Source: Pegea sp. RAD2-039 (Eukaryota > Chordata > Thaliacea > Salpida > Salpidae). From it: a DNA stretch of 64,000 nt. Below are positions 37,401 through 51,525 of the stretch, piece by piece (within the stretch, counting starts at the first letter, position 1; each line of letters opens with the position of its first letter). The translations under genes and the position numbers were made by a program. The notes under the pieces were generated by a model. The model saw only the letters and a list, made by a program, of their open reading frames with translations, did no database searches and was not told the DNA's origin. The stretch lies in assembly GCA_034620365.1 (NCBI GenBank), contig JAQGEQ010000175.1, positions 1,922,001 to 1,986,000 on the forward strand, given 5' to 3'.

Positions 37401-40400
37401 AAAGTTTGAAGTCTAGACAAAAACAAAGCTGTATTGTTTGAATAGTTTACAACGAATTTAAAGTCTTTTTGAACAAGCATATTTTTGAAATGTTGTTTTA
37501 CATAAACCAAACATTGTATAATACATTAGACCACAAAGTAATTTCATTAAAAAAAACAGCCCTTAACTAATTGGTATAAAATAATATTTCACTTAATATA
37601 TTTCTTTCTTTATTTTAAGTTAAGTAAAAAAATGTGATCTTTATGGTTTTATTATCAACACTTAATTGAAATTATATATTTTAACATCAGTTTCTGGGAA
37701 ATTTTCTAATCATATCTAGAATCACTCTTAGGAAACCAAGAAAGTCACAAAGGTTTATATGATGAACGATTTTATATACAGTTTGTGTTACAGTTAAAAG
37801 ACATTCTGGTTTAGCTTTTTTGTTTCTCTTATAAAATAAAGAAAATTAATTTTTTTTCAGAATTTCTATTGGTACATTCATACTCTGATGTTAACTAATG
37901 TTAATTAACAAACCAATTAATTATTTGAATAAAAATATAAATGAAATATCTAGAAATGTATTTATATCTCAGCTAATAAATCATATTCTGGAGAAATCAC
38001 TTTAAACAAAAAATAAGTCTACAAACCTAAAGCTTGTTAAAAGTTCGAAGAAATTGGTCTTATAATTCAGCTTATCATAATCTTACTATGTAAGTTTTAG
38101 GGGAGTAAAAACTTGAGAAAGTCTTTTAAAAGTTACTATGTAGGTGTTAATGAGTTCTCTTAAATTAAAAGTATTTTATAGAAAAAATTGTGAAGATAAA
38201 CGTTATAAATACTTCTTCTGTATCAACAACAATGAAACACTCTTTTTATAGTGTCCGTGACCTTTGTACAAATCTCAAAAAATCATATAACAACTTTAAA
38301 GACATGAAAGTTTTACTTCTTATTATGAGAGTGATATACAATCTTTAAAAGTAATAGTAAAAAAAGTAATACAATACCATTTGAAAGGTTTATATGTAGC
38401 AAACTTGTGAAGCTGTGTACAGAACTATTTATTACCAACCTAATGTTATCAAGCTTAAACAGCAGCAAATACTTTCTGTCTGATATAAATTTTTGATATC
38501 AAATTATTCCAGCTTTTAATTTAATGTATAAAGTTGGAATAACCTTAAAATATAGTTCTTTTTGTTTGAATATTTAAGCTAGAAAGCCAAAAACCTCGTA
38601 TATATACACTAAAAATAAAGTAGCCACATTTTGACATTAGAAAAACAAATATTTTACATCAAAAGTTTAAAAGAGATTTCTAGTCACTTCATATCAATTC
38701 TTTAAATCTTGTTTTCTTTAAATTTGAAAATAAACTCTTTTATCAAATACAGATGTATGGTTAACCCCATAAACTGAAAATACACATTAAGGTTTTTTAC
38801 TGAAACCATCAGCTATTATTCAACTAGAATGAAGGTCATATATGAGATTTAAGTAAAATTAAATAATTTCTGTGTAGATATAATCGATCAATTTTTCCCA
38901 TCCGTCAGTTTTAAAATAAACCTTTTGAATAAAGTGTGATTTCGTAGAAATAATTTTAAAAATGATTGATCAATTGATATTATGCAACAACTAGCATTCC
39001 TTGGCGTTTAAAACTCCAGAACTATTTTCTACAAAAAAATATGTTTTTTTAAAGTAATTAGGTTTGATGGAGTAACTCATATAAATATAACCATATTAAA
39101 AAATAAGTATTTAAAAAAGATTAAAATCATTCATCTAGCTCACAATATCTTTCATATTTCTTTAAAACTTAGAAGCTATTTTTACTTTTCATTATTACTG
39201 AAATGGTCTGATAGTTTAAAAACGTAATAGGTAATTAATGAACCCTTTTTTTATCATTTTATGATTTTGCTGATGAAACCATCAGACTATTCAATTATAT
39301 TAAGTTATATTTAAGATAAGCTCAAAATTATTTAGTATCTTGTCAGTAAAGTTGTAAAGAGTACAAGAAAGCTCTCAATATTTTCCAACTACAAGTGTGA
39401 TGAAATACTCCATCACCAGTCCTTTACTTTCCGTGGCAACCAATTTAGGTGTTGACAAAATCTTACAACTACTTCAAGTAATTTCAGCCAGAAGAAAACC
39501 GTACAAAACTTCAAAATAGGAAATATCATCTTTCATTAGCGTACAAAGCATCAAAGTAAAAAGTGCAAGAATATAAACTCTGATACCAAAAAGCTCCATT
39601 AACAAAAATTATTTGCACTGTCTGAAATAAATCGTTACCTAAAATGAGAAAAAGTTTCATCAGTAAAAATATACATTGACATATTTCTAAACTAATTAGA
39701 TAGAAGTAATCAATAGAAGTTTAGTTTTGTTTTGCAATTTGATGGCTTTCTTGTTAAATTGGATTTATTTGTTGAAAGAATAATTTGTTCGGTTGATTGA
39801 AAATTAGGAATTTTGTTTGAAAAGAAAAATTTATGAAGACCACTTTCATTCAATTCAATAGTAATCGAACTGACTTTTTATAAAGATCGTTTTAAATTGA
39901 GTCAATGACAAATGAAAAATTGAATAAATTAAAAACGTCAACAGATTTGATTATCAATATAAATTTAAAATTTCTTAAAACAACAAGAAATTCAATGAAA
40001 ATTTGTAGCAATTTCTGAGTTTTGATTTATAAAATAAATAAAATGTCATAAAGAGTGTGTTTAGAAGAAGTTAAAATTAATTCTAAATTACAAGTTTGAT
40101 CCAATTTAAATTCAGAAAACGCAATTTGTGGCTGAAATCAAAGTTTAACAGTAATAAGTTTCAGTTTTAAATTATCTTTATAAAAACTCGATTGCTATCT
40201 ATTGCCTTAAAATAAGTTTGTGGTTTTCAATTAAAGGTATTTGATGGTCGATTACAAAAAGTATGAATAAACAAATGTTGAAGTTTTGTTTATTAATTTT
40301 GAGTTCGTAGTTTGCACGCTTTTAAACATTATGAATAATAATTTTACTATTAACATTTTTCATGAAATTATAAAATTTCTAGAATCAATAAATTATTAAA

Positions 40401-43092
40401 TACTCAATTATCATAGATTTTATTGAAAAGTTTAAGATAAAAGAAAATATAACGAATATATGAAAGTTTTATTGCTTGCATATGATTGAAAATTATAAAT
40501 ACTTTATAATTAAATAAAATGTTTCTTTTATCATTCTGATTAATAGTGATTGTAAGATAAATATTTTCGTTATTTTAGCAATAAACTTTATTCTGATAAA
40601 AATGAGGAAATGAAAATTAACAATGAAGTTGAATTTTAACTCTTATACCATAAGTAACATAGTCTGAAGCAAAAACTATAATTCTATTTAGAAAACAAGT
40701 TTTTTAATTTGGCACAGCTCTTCCTTAGTCGACCTTTTGGCTCGCAACTTAAGTCAATCACCGAAATTTCAATAAGGTTCACAGGTTTTATCATATTTAC
40801 TTTTCTTTTCAGTGACTGGCTTACGATTTACGCAAGTCTAAATTTAAAGCAAGTTTATTTGTCTTTGTGATCAGTAATACTACGTTTTACAAAGAAACAA
40901 ATTTTCTCATGAGCTACATACAAAGGTTTTACTTTTTAGTTTTTCGCTGTGTCAATTTTTGTCTAGAATTCACGTGTTGTTTTCATTCAGTTGCTTTATA
41001 GTATTTGTTACTAAGCCAACGCTTTGTGTTAGTAACTATTTAAAAACTAAATGAAAGAGGATAGAGCCTGTAAAGCAAAATTATGTATTTTATAGACTGA
41101 AAGCAGGTATAAAGGCTAACTATAAAAGCCTTACTAGGAAAAGTATTAATTAATAAATAATTCTATCGCTTTCTTAACAATTAATTTTTATTTAAATTGC
41201 AAAAATTTTATCTTACTTTATACAGTTGAATATTTTGATATTTTTAATGTTTCATTAAAGTATCTGTATTGAGTACCTCAGTAGAAATAATTACCCGTAA
41301 GTATTAGAGCTTTGCAAACCTTTGAAATAATTCTTACTACATACTTTAAAGAAAGTGCCAAAAGAAATACTAAGGTCTTTAGCTATAAAAACATAGATGA
41401 GTCAGAGCTTTTATTTATTAATAGAAATATTCCTTTGGATTTTATAAAATTATTCTTTTTCTTTATTATTGTTACAATCATTTAAATATGAATTAATATT
41501 GAATACTTTGATGTGTTTGTAAAGCATGTAGATAAATTTGTTTATATAAAAGTCAGTTCGATTGATTCAGAACTTCTAATAGTAAAACGTTTTGGCAAAT
41601 TTTACCAAACCAAAGAAATAACTGTCTTTCTGATAAGTCTTAAACTTGGTTCTTTTGGCTCTTGAAAATTAGTTTTAGTGTTTTTGCTTGCATATGAAGC
41701 AACATATTTAGTTAAGGTAAGATTGATACGTCAAAACAAATTATCGATCAAATTCTTTAGTTTAATTTATCAAATATTTAACAAACCCAACGAATATTTC
41801 TGGAAGGTTAAAAATACAGTAAAACAAATTCATTCGTTGGTGGTCTTACCTAGATGCTTAGTAAAAAAATTAATTTAGTTTAAATTTGTTATCAGTTTAA
41901 TTTTGAATTTTGCAAGACATTTTTTTAGAAATATTCAATAGAAATTATCTTCCAGCTTTGAAATAATTTTTTTAAGAGAAATTATATTTTAAAGATAACG
42001 ATGGCGTGCATAGAAACACATTTGTACTGTTTTGAAAACCTTCTAAAAATTGTTTGCACTAATTAAATTTTACAAGCAAGTTTTTGATATTCAAGATTAG
42101 ATTAAATGAACTAATTAATAACAAATTTAATGAATACCAAACTAGTCATTTAAGACGTTCCTATATACGTTATAAGAGCTTTTAAACAATCTAAAAACAA
42201 CCACTAAGAATTCAACTCCTGATTATTACATTAAAGAAATTCAATGTATACAAAATAAGAGATTTTGTTTTTATTACATAAAGTAGCTTGTAGTCTTGAT
42301 AGTAAGTTGATTACTGTTTATTTATGACTGCTAATCACAAAGCAGATAAGATGTGCCAATCAACTTCAAAGGTCTTTTCTACTCAAGACGTATAGAAACT
42401 TTAGTAAGTCTGATTATCAAAAAGTTGATATTATTTACTGTATGCCAACAAAACCACAATCTTCTCAAAAACAGGTCGTCTTAAGTCTGATACAAACATG
42501 TTGTTTCTCTTAATTTTGGTTTTATAAATTTCACGAATCATGAATAAAGAAAGTCTCTTTCAAGTAGAATTTAAAATCAATCATCGTATTTATATTTTTT
42601 GGCATGTCTTCTACTATAAACATTTTAAACGCATTAGTTTTCATTAAGTAGAATCAATCTGATGACAAGTAACAAAACAGAAAAAAGTTAGCATTCAAAC
42701 AAAACATTATTATTTTTTGCTAAAAACAACTTTTTCATTTTTATCTTCAAATTATTATTTTGAACTTGAACTTGCTTCACTGTGAATTTGTTAATTTTGT
42801 TAATTAACATTTAAAGAATTTAATATAACTTTGGTTAGTGTAACGCTTTTGAAAAATTGTCTGATTTACAGATAAAAATCAAATACTGTTATTGAGTAGT
42901 TATTAGTATATAAGTTATTTAAAAATTACTTTATGATATCAGCTTGTATACGACTTTCATGATTCAATTATGATACAAGAAATGTTTTTAGTTGGAGATG
43001 AACCCTGTTCATAAACAAAATTTAATTCATCCTAAACTCTATTCTCATTCACATTTTTTCTATAATGCGTAAATAGAAATTATTTGATGTCT

Positions 43093-43126
43093 ACCAGATT
43101 AATTACCAGATTAATTACCAGATTAA
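43093..43126. repeat. 12-bp tandem repeat, almost three copies
   Basis: The unit ACCAGATTAATT occurs twice perfectly and a third time as a partial copy. It is non-coding. Confidence 0.9.
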
Positions 43127-45962
43127 AGTAATTATCCAGTAAAAGCTATTTTTGGGTTAGTAGAAAGGGTTTACTGATTATCTTGATTATTGGTTATAAA
43201 CTAAAAAGATAAAAATGATGTCAAAAATAAGTCAAATTTTGTTTGATTGTCGAAAGTAGAAAAGTCATTTTAGTCATAATTACCATCATTTAAGTAGGCT
43301 AAATCGAAAAATGATTTTCAAACTCAGAACTATATCAAAAGTCCTTTATCTCACTTAAACAAACAGTTTTGCCTGGAAGCGACCATCATTTATAAAAGTA
43401 ATTCTAAAGCTACTTCCAAGGAGAGATTACCTTTACATAACCAAATTGAATAATTTTATTAGTCAAGAAAGATTTTAATAAAAAGCTTTTAAGCTTTCGT
43501 AGTAGTACATTAGCGAATAAAATTAGTTTTTCAAGCAGTTTAACAAAGTTTAAAAACAATATGACAGCTTTGAAGTTTTTAATGCTTACTTGAAAAAGTT
43601 TCCAATAGTTTATCACAGTAATATAAAGAATATATTACATAACAGTTTAATTAGTTACAACAGTAAAGGGAACTAATAAAATTGTATATGAGTCTTGCTA
43701 AGCACTTTGACTTCATTAACTGGGCTATATAATAATAAAAACCTCAGATTAAGCGAAACCCGAAAACACTTTAGCCATATATTATCTTTTTCATTATAAA
43801 TATTTTAAGATTGCTTATGTCAAAAAAAAAAGTATTGAATGAGCTGTAAACCTGAAAATCACCAGTTAATCAAACTTTGATATTTTATGAAAAATGTTTA
43901 AGCTTCGATATTGCAAAAATTTATATTTGGAAAATGATGAATTTTCTCTTTAAATGATGTAAAGCTAATCTTTTATATCAAAATACTATGAAATTAGTCA
44001 TTTATAAAACTGTTTTTACATTATACGATAAAAGAATAAGTTTCTTAAAGTATAATTAATTCTTTTGATGAAAGATGTTTTTACTTTTGAATTTTTCAGA
44101 AATTTTTAAAGTCTATCAAAGCAATTTAAATGAAAGTCTGTGATACTAGAATAAAATTAAAAAATACTATCAATAAAATTAAAAAATTTATTTCTAAAAA
44201 TTTTAAAATTACAATTGATCATAATGTTTCTACATATTTGGAACATAGTTTTGACTCGAAGTATCGTTTAAAGTGAATAAAAACTTTTAACTTTTAATAC
44301 TTTCTAGTTTTGTTTTGAGTTTAGCTCTTAAAATTGCAGTAAAGCTATTACAATTTCTATATGAATCATGTATATATTTTTCAAAGTTAAGTTTATGAAG
44401 AATTTATTTCAAAACCTAAAAACAGTCAATTTACTTGAAAATAACCCGTAGAAATGTGGCCCATCATCCTTCATGATGAGAAACATCTTTTGACATGTGA
44501 GTTAGCTGTAAAAAGTTAACAGTTCAAAATCACAAAAAAATTTTAAGTTTCAATGACAAGCGACTGTTACTCATTCAGTTAAGTATTTTAATGAATACTT
44601 AATATGTGAATTATGTGAGTTTATATAGACATTACGAGTACTTTACAATTCTTATTTAAGCGCCAACCAATTAGATTTAAAGGATTTTCAAAACAACTTT
44701 TAATATTATTTCTCATTTTTTTTACTGCTGAGTAATGATTTTTCTCGGCACATTTTGACGGAATGTTTTTTGATTAAAAAAGTTGTCAAATTAATGATTT
44801 GATGTTTAACTTCTAAAAGATGAACGAGAGCTGTCAGAACTATGTCTTGGATGTAGTCTCCGTCTGGTTACTGGGAAAATACAACTACCAAAATAGTTGT
44901 AACCCAAACCCACTCTAGTAGAAATCAGAAAGCTTAATTATTACATCATTAAAGTTTAACACCAACTCAAGTTCTGATAAACTCAAAGTTTGATTGATAT
45001 CTAGACTCTACATAACGTTACCCACATGACTACCAAAAACAAATCAGCAAAATTGTTGTTGGATGTTTGTCGTGCTAAAGAACTTTCCACGTCAAAGTTA
45101 TTCAAGCCCAATCAATCAAACTACTTCTCTACGGTTAAGACTTGTTAACAGACAACGTTTTAAAGATGCTGTAAAAGGCAGTAACCTTTTTCTTCTCATC
45201 CTGTTATCAAAGTACTAGCAGCTGGTGATTATTCTTAAAATTTTAAGATTACATGATCTGGGCTTTTCCTAACATGCTGCCAATGTTTGAAATAAATTAA
45301 AAACGATTGATTTTACAAAAAAATAATTATTTAGGTCCTTGAATTTAATAATTAAATCATTTTCTAGTGAAATAAATACCAAATAAAGTCTAGACAATCG
45401 GTACTAAGCAGTTTTCACTAAACTACAACATAAGTTAGCTCATGTTCAAATTATTCTTTCTATATTTAAGGTTTTTTCAAATGACGACTATTAAGCATGT
45501 AGTAAAAAGTTCAAGCAGAAAATAGATCAAGTCGATCTAATAGTGTCTTTTTACCACCATGGTTATTTTACTTTCATCCAAATGATTTTTTGTTTGTACA
45601 GGACATTGTCAGATTGATCAAAGTTGAGATTAATGCGTCATTTAGATCTTTAGAGCAACCTGAATACTGGTGATGATAAGTAAGATGGCAAACTTTTGTC
45701 ACGGTTTGATGGACTTTTCTGTGGTCTCCTGTTTATAGCTACCCCGGTGTATTCGTTGTTAATAAGTGGAACGAGGGATGCGGTTTGTTAATCTTGTTCT
45801 TATTTGAGCTTTGAAAACTAAATTTGAAATTTATAGAATTTTTTCTTTAAATCTGTTTTCACTCAATAGTTAAATATGCAAGCTTTATTATTAAAAATAG
45901 CAAACATTTTTAATCGTGACTTTAGTTTGGAACATAAAACTTTCATTGCTGCTACTATACAT

Positions 45963-45977
45963 AAAAAAAAAAAAAAA
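45963..45977. repeat. Poly(A) run of 15
   Basis: An uninterrupted run of A residues, the longest I noticed in the gene-poor region. It lies about 170 bases after a GC-richer patch and might mark a retroposed sequence, but no target-site duplication was found by eye. Confidence 0.5.
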
Positions 45978-48900
45978 TTCGTCCTAATCATCAAAGTTTT
46001 TCTAAATGATTGAACCAAGCAAAATACTTGAAGTTTATAGAAAGTTTTAGGATACCTTGGTTTATTCATGCTTGATTTGAGTATGCTGTACTATCTAACT
46101 TAATTTTATAATGTTTAAAATGTTAAAATAAGAAATTAAAAAAATATCTGTTAAGTTTGTATTTTTAAATGAAATTCATCTGTTTGAAACTGTTTAGAAG
46201 TTTCAAAGTGATTTGTTTTTATGTCATGTTGTTTAGGTCAATTTTTATTGAAGTTTGTAAAGTTTAGCACCAACAACTAACTCAAAATCAACAAAATTTC
46301 ATCTCTAAGATTAATTTTTTATTTGAAAGAAGTGTCAGGATACTTCAATATTTAGACATCTCTAAAATAAAATAACGATATTTCTGATACTTATAAGCTT
46401 CTGTAGAGAAGCGATTATTTTTCACAGTAATTAAGCTTTTTACTTAAAGCATTGTAAAATTTGAAATTAAATAAAAACGCTATAAAATTTAGCTGTTTTA
46501 AATCTGCGGCTTTTTTTAGTCTTACATGAACTTTAGGCAAAATTCCATTAAACTAGAACATTGCGTCCAATACTAAAGTTTTATGTAATCTTATTTGATA
46601 TTTGAAAGTTTATTTTATTTGGCTTTAAGGTTTGCGAAGCAAATCCAACTTCAAAGAGTGTTGAAGAGATTTTAACAAGTTTTGATGATACAGAGCAGAA
46701 ATATCGAATGTAAGACTTTAAGCTTAACGCTGAGCATAAAAGTTTGCAAAATTTATTTCTAAAAATGAAACTGATACATTTGAAAGCTTATTGATGAAAA
46801 TTTACAACCAAAATTCGATTTTAGCTTGAAATTGAACAGATCAGACGTTACAACTACTCAGCACTCATTTTTAAGCAAATAACAAAATAATAAGCAACAA
46901 ACAATTGCGAATATGTGGCCTTATTTCTAGCTTACTATATAAACAAACATATGAATCAAATATGAAAGTGTTTAGAAATTAATAACAAAGATAAAAATAA
47001 TCTACAATATTTGAAAGGCACATTTATCTAATCTTTAAAAAATTCTTTTTCAAATATATAAGATAGTCATGGAACAAATATCGGTAGCTGAGTAAGGTTG
47101 AAGTAAAATCTATTTTTAATGGTTTTTGGGGTCAGATATTGAGTTTTTAATGTTTAAACTTATCTGTTTAATCTAACAATAAACTTTGAACCTCCATGAC
47201 AAAGTCTTTAAATAAAGGATGATAAAGATGAAATGGAAGCTTAACAAATAATTACCTTATTTCCGTTTCAAAGTTTAACAATTCAAAATAATTATCTTTA
47301 ATTATTATTATAATATTGTTGCAACAGAATCTAAATTAATTAAATTTTAAGGTGAAGTATTTGCAATATGTTGATGAAGCTGTAATGTAACAACAGGTGA
47401 TAGATTAAAAATTGTTTAATTAATACTTTTATGTTTACTTGATAAAAAGTGCTTTGATATTTGTTTATTAGATAAAACGTATTTTGAGGTTTAAATAATA
47501 TGGTTGCTTCAGATTTATCTATTTTCCACTAACACCTTTTAGTTTTATATCTATCATTGAACTGTCTCAATCAACATAGACTTGATTTTTATATTAAATC
47601 TTATTTCTATGAACATTTTTTTAAAATGCAAAGCCGACAGCTGAAAATAGTAATTTTTTTTTAATATGTAAAAATGATTTTTTGTATTTACTATTTTAGT
47701 TTTAGCTTTTTCCAGTATTTGATACTTTTTAGTATACTAAGAAACACTCTTGAAATGTGATATTAGAAAACTTTTTATTATTTATTTTTTGGTAACTAAA
47801 AATAAACTTTCTTAAAGTGAACTGTCTCTTTTGAAATTTTTAAAAATAAGTTTGTTTTAGTTCCAGCAGTGATTGCAATACTTTTTATAATTAAAGGAAA
47901 ATTAGAATGATCAAATTTCATATTTATTATCACCTCATTTTTATACACATGACATATGATTCAAATTTTTGACGTCTTTTTTTTCATCTTCTTATGCAAG
48001 CTTACAAAGCCTAATAAAAAAAAATTCAAATAATTTTTTTCAGTTATAAATTCTTCTTGTTCTACATTCTCAGTTATGGTTCATTAGAATATCTGAAATG
48101 AAACTTTATATTCTAATAATTAGAGATAATTAAATCATCATTACAAAATTTTCGGAGGTACTACTCCGGCTTCCAAACAACTTCAAAACCTTGTATTTAA
48201 TTCATCTATCAAAATTATCAAATTCACTAAATTCAAAAATTGTGTTGGCTACAATTTATTCTATTCTTACTTTCATGTTGTGTTGCTAAAATCGTTTTAC
48301 AAGTTTTGGTTGTTGTAAAAACAAATGCTTAAACTAATGGCAGACTATAAAAAATGTAATGATTTTTATGTAAATTTAAAAAAATATTTCGATGACGGTA
48401 GTTCAGCATTTTTTTACTTTGCTTCATAAGAACAGAATCTAATTTTCTCAAACATCTTTTGAATTCAAAAGCCCTTAATCTTATGTTCATCATAGTTGCT
48501 TCGATTCATCTCACCTTTTTATCTATTTTTTTAATATAAATGAACTAAACTAATAATACTGATCTAAGCTTCAATCTTATATAATTTTATTGAATAGCTT
48601 TATATTATCTTTCCTACAATTTTTTATTGTATGAAGCTTATTTACTCAGATAAAACTAAAATTTGGAAATTCTCTAAAATAAATTTGATTAAAATATTTT
48701 CTAAACTTTAAAAAGGCCATTTTTAATTTTTTTTATGCATGACTGTTTACAATTTTGATAAATACAATCATTAAGATGAGGACACAATAAAAAAGTTATG
48801 TGATTTATTCTAGTAAATTTTTGAAATGTAAAGTATAAGTATTTATTCACAATTTGGCCTTAACATTGCAGCTAATATTACAAAAATGTCAAAAACAAAT

Positions 48901-51525
48901 AATGTCTATTTTTATCAAAATTGTTGTCTTTAATTAACAATATGTTTTACTGTAATAAGGCTGGAAAAAATCAATTTAAAGAAAAACGTTTTTTGACCAC
49001 TAATTAGTCTTTTTAAAAGTCTTAAAAAATCCATTTTTGTTTTGATCTGTGTGAAATTTCTTGCTGAAAATATTAAATGTAATGTTTTGGTATTTTCAAT
49101 AAATCTTTAATATAATTTTTGCTTAAACAAATGTATATCATGTTAATAGGATATAACTGTTTTATTCGTTGAAAGTTTTATTAAAGTATTTTAAGACTAT
49201 ATAAAGTAAATGAATCATAAAACTAAGAAATGTTTTTGATTTAATTACTCAAGTTTAATAAGATAACTATAGCCAAATAGTTTGAAAGATTTATGTAATA
49301 TAACATCTTTAATAAATTTAAAAAAAATGGAAAATTTATTATCTTATCCGACCGAAAAGTCTACCAGTTTATTCTTTCGCATGCTACCCGGTATCTTGGT
49401 GGCACCAGTCCGTTCTTAGCTTACGTTTTTCGTTAATTGTTTTATGATTATCTTAAACGAGAGCTTGGTATGCCTAGAAACTTTCCACTTGAGTTTACTA
49501 AAATGAAGTTGATTGAAAATAGTCATTAGCTATGTAGAGTTGTACAATCTAACTAAGTTTATTTCAAACAAACAAATTATTTCCATAAAAGAAAACTTAC
49601 TTTTAAAAAAATAGTTTTCTTATCTTCGAAACCTTTTTTTTATAAAACTGATTAAGGCGTCTAAGCTAAAACAAAAATATATTATTGATTAATCTTAAAT
49701 GATTGACATTAATACTTTATATCATGGCTTTAACTCAAGTTTATAATATTACATTTTTAGCAGCAATGTGTGAATACGGTCTTCGAATTTCATTTATAAT
49801 CTATAGACGTTTTTCTTTGAATGAAAATAGTATTAATAAGCCAAAAGAAAAACATTTAAGCTGAGTAAGGTTGCCAGCATGTGTTGATAAGTCGTTTAAA
49901 ATGATTTTATAAACTTGAAATTTAGGAGCTATTTTCATCTCAACTATATCACAATATTTAGAGTAAAAATATTTTTCATTCTAAAACACTTTCACATCGT
50001 TGCATCTCATATCTTGCACATGTAACAATTACAAATGTGTTTAATGTATATACTTCAAAATTTGCTGAAAGATAAAACTATTATATTCATTTTATGACTT
50101 AAAAATGTTTATCTAAGAAATTTTTTTACAATTTAAGAAAGAATGTTTACTTTGATGACAAAAAATAAATTGATTTTATATGTTGAGCAATTAATATTCT
50201 TATGTACTTTAGCTACGTTTTCGTTGACTTAACTTATGCAAAAAAGCTTTGAAGCAGACAAAAATGTACCCTCTAAAGCTTTCCAAATGTTATAACCATG
50301 AGCAGAACAATAATTAAAACAATAACTGAAAAGACAAAGTTTACTTTATAGATCACAGCTTGTTCTTCATACTCATCGTAAAACAAATTTACAAATTTAC
50401 GAATTTAAACAAAGCTTTTAAATGATGAACAAAAATAAACTCTGAACAAAATATTTTACAACTTAGGTCTTAAATACTTTAAGCTAAAGCATCGAAACTA
50501 CTGCTTAAAAATTTTCCCTCATAAAACGAATAACAAACGATTGGTAAGATTGAAAAGTTAAGCAATAAAAGTTACTTCTGTCGCTTCTCAATTTTTATTG
50601 AGTAATTCATTAAATATTATTGCAACTTTTTTGCCTTTTTAATTAATTAAGAGTTTAAAATTTCAATTTCTTTTCAACACTTTTTGTTTCTTTAAAAAAA
50701 TAATTAATTCATTGTAAACTAGTTTTTGTTGATTAAACATGTTTTGGGGCTATCTTTAACATTTTTCTTGCTGGCTACTCACCATAAACATTTCATAAGT
50801 AAATAGATTAATGTTACAAAGAAATTATTTTCTAAAATAAATGTTTACAAATAACATTTTAACAATTTTTATATAATTGCGTGTTTACATAAATAAAATT
50901 ACAAAAGAATTTAATAAATTTGGATTTCTCTATATAAGTGACAACTGTTTTCAATGTTTTATTTCTTATTTAGCTTTTTACAGGAAAGTTTATACTTAAT
51001 AGTAAAAAAAAGTTGAGCCAGTAATTTTAAATAGCTTGTCTGCTATTAACATCCCAATAGCTTTTTATGTTGAGTCAAATAAGTTAAATTAAGAACTATT
51101 CTGATAATTGAACTAATTAAAAAAAGTGATCATATGATATTACAGGTAAAGAATTACTACTGAGAATTTTCTTCTTTGTCAGTATTTAACAAATTTTTCA
51201 AACAATTCAAAAAAATGAGCTTTTAAAACCCAAACAAAAGTTAAGTGAGTCATTATTGAGTATTCAACAAAGTGTATTATTTGCACTTTATTGTTGTGTG
51301 ATTCACAGAGGTTTAGGGCTAGGTGAAGAAGGATGGATCCACTAAAAATAATTTTGCATTTTGTCATATTTTAATCGTTTTTTTTCCTCACTTTACAGTC
51401 AAATGTAAACTGCTTCTGAGAATTTTATTTATGTAGTCTTCAAGTATTGTAGATTAAAATATTTACTATTTAAGCTTTACATCATAAATCAAACCTGTGC
51501 CTAGACCCGTAGAGTACAAGAAGAT

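Larger units (their letters stand above)
31426..51525. other. Gene-poor region of about 20 kb
   Basis: I see no recognisable gene on either strand. The sequence is AT-rich with scattered patches of higher GC near 39390-39560, 44820-45250, 45540-45790 and 49340-49440, which may be decayed mobile elements or regulatory sequence. Longest open frames, such as one of 131 codons at 35036-35431, are low-complexity, AT-driven and not homologous to anything I know. CEP128 has no obvious AATAAA in the first 100 bases after its stop. Confidence 0.5.
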
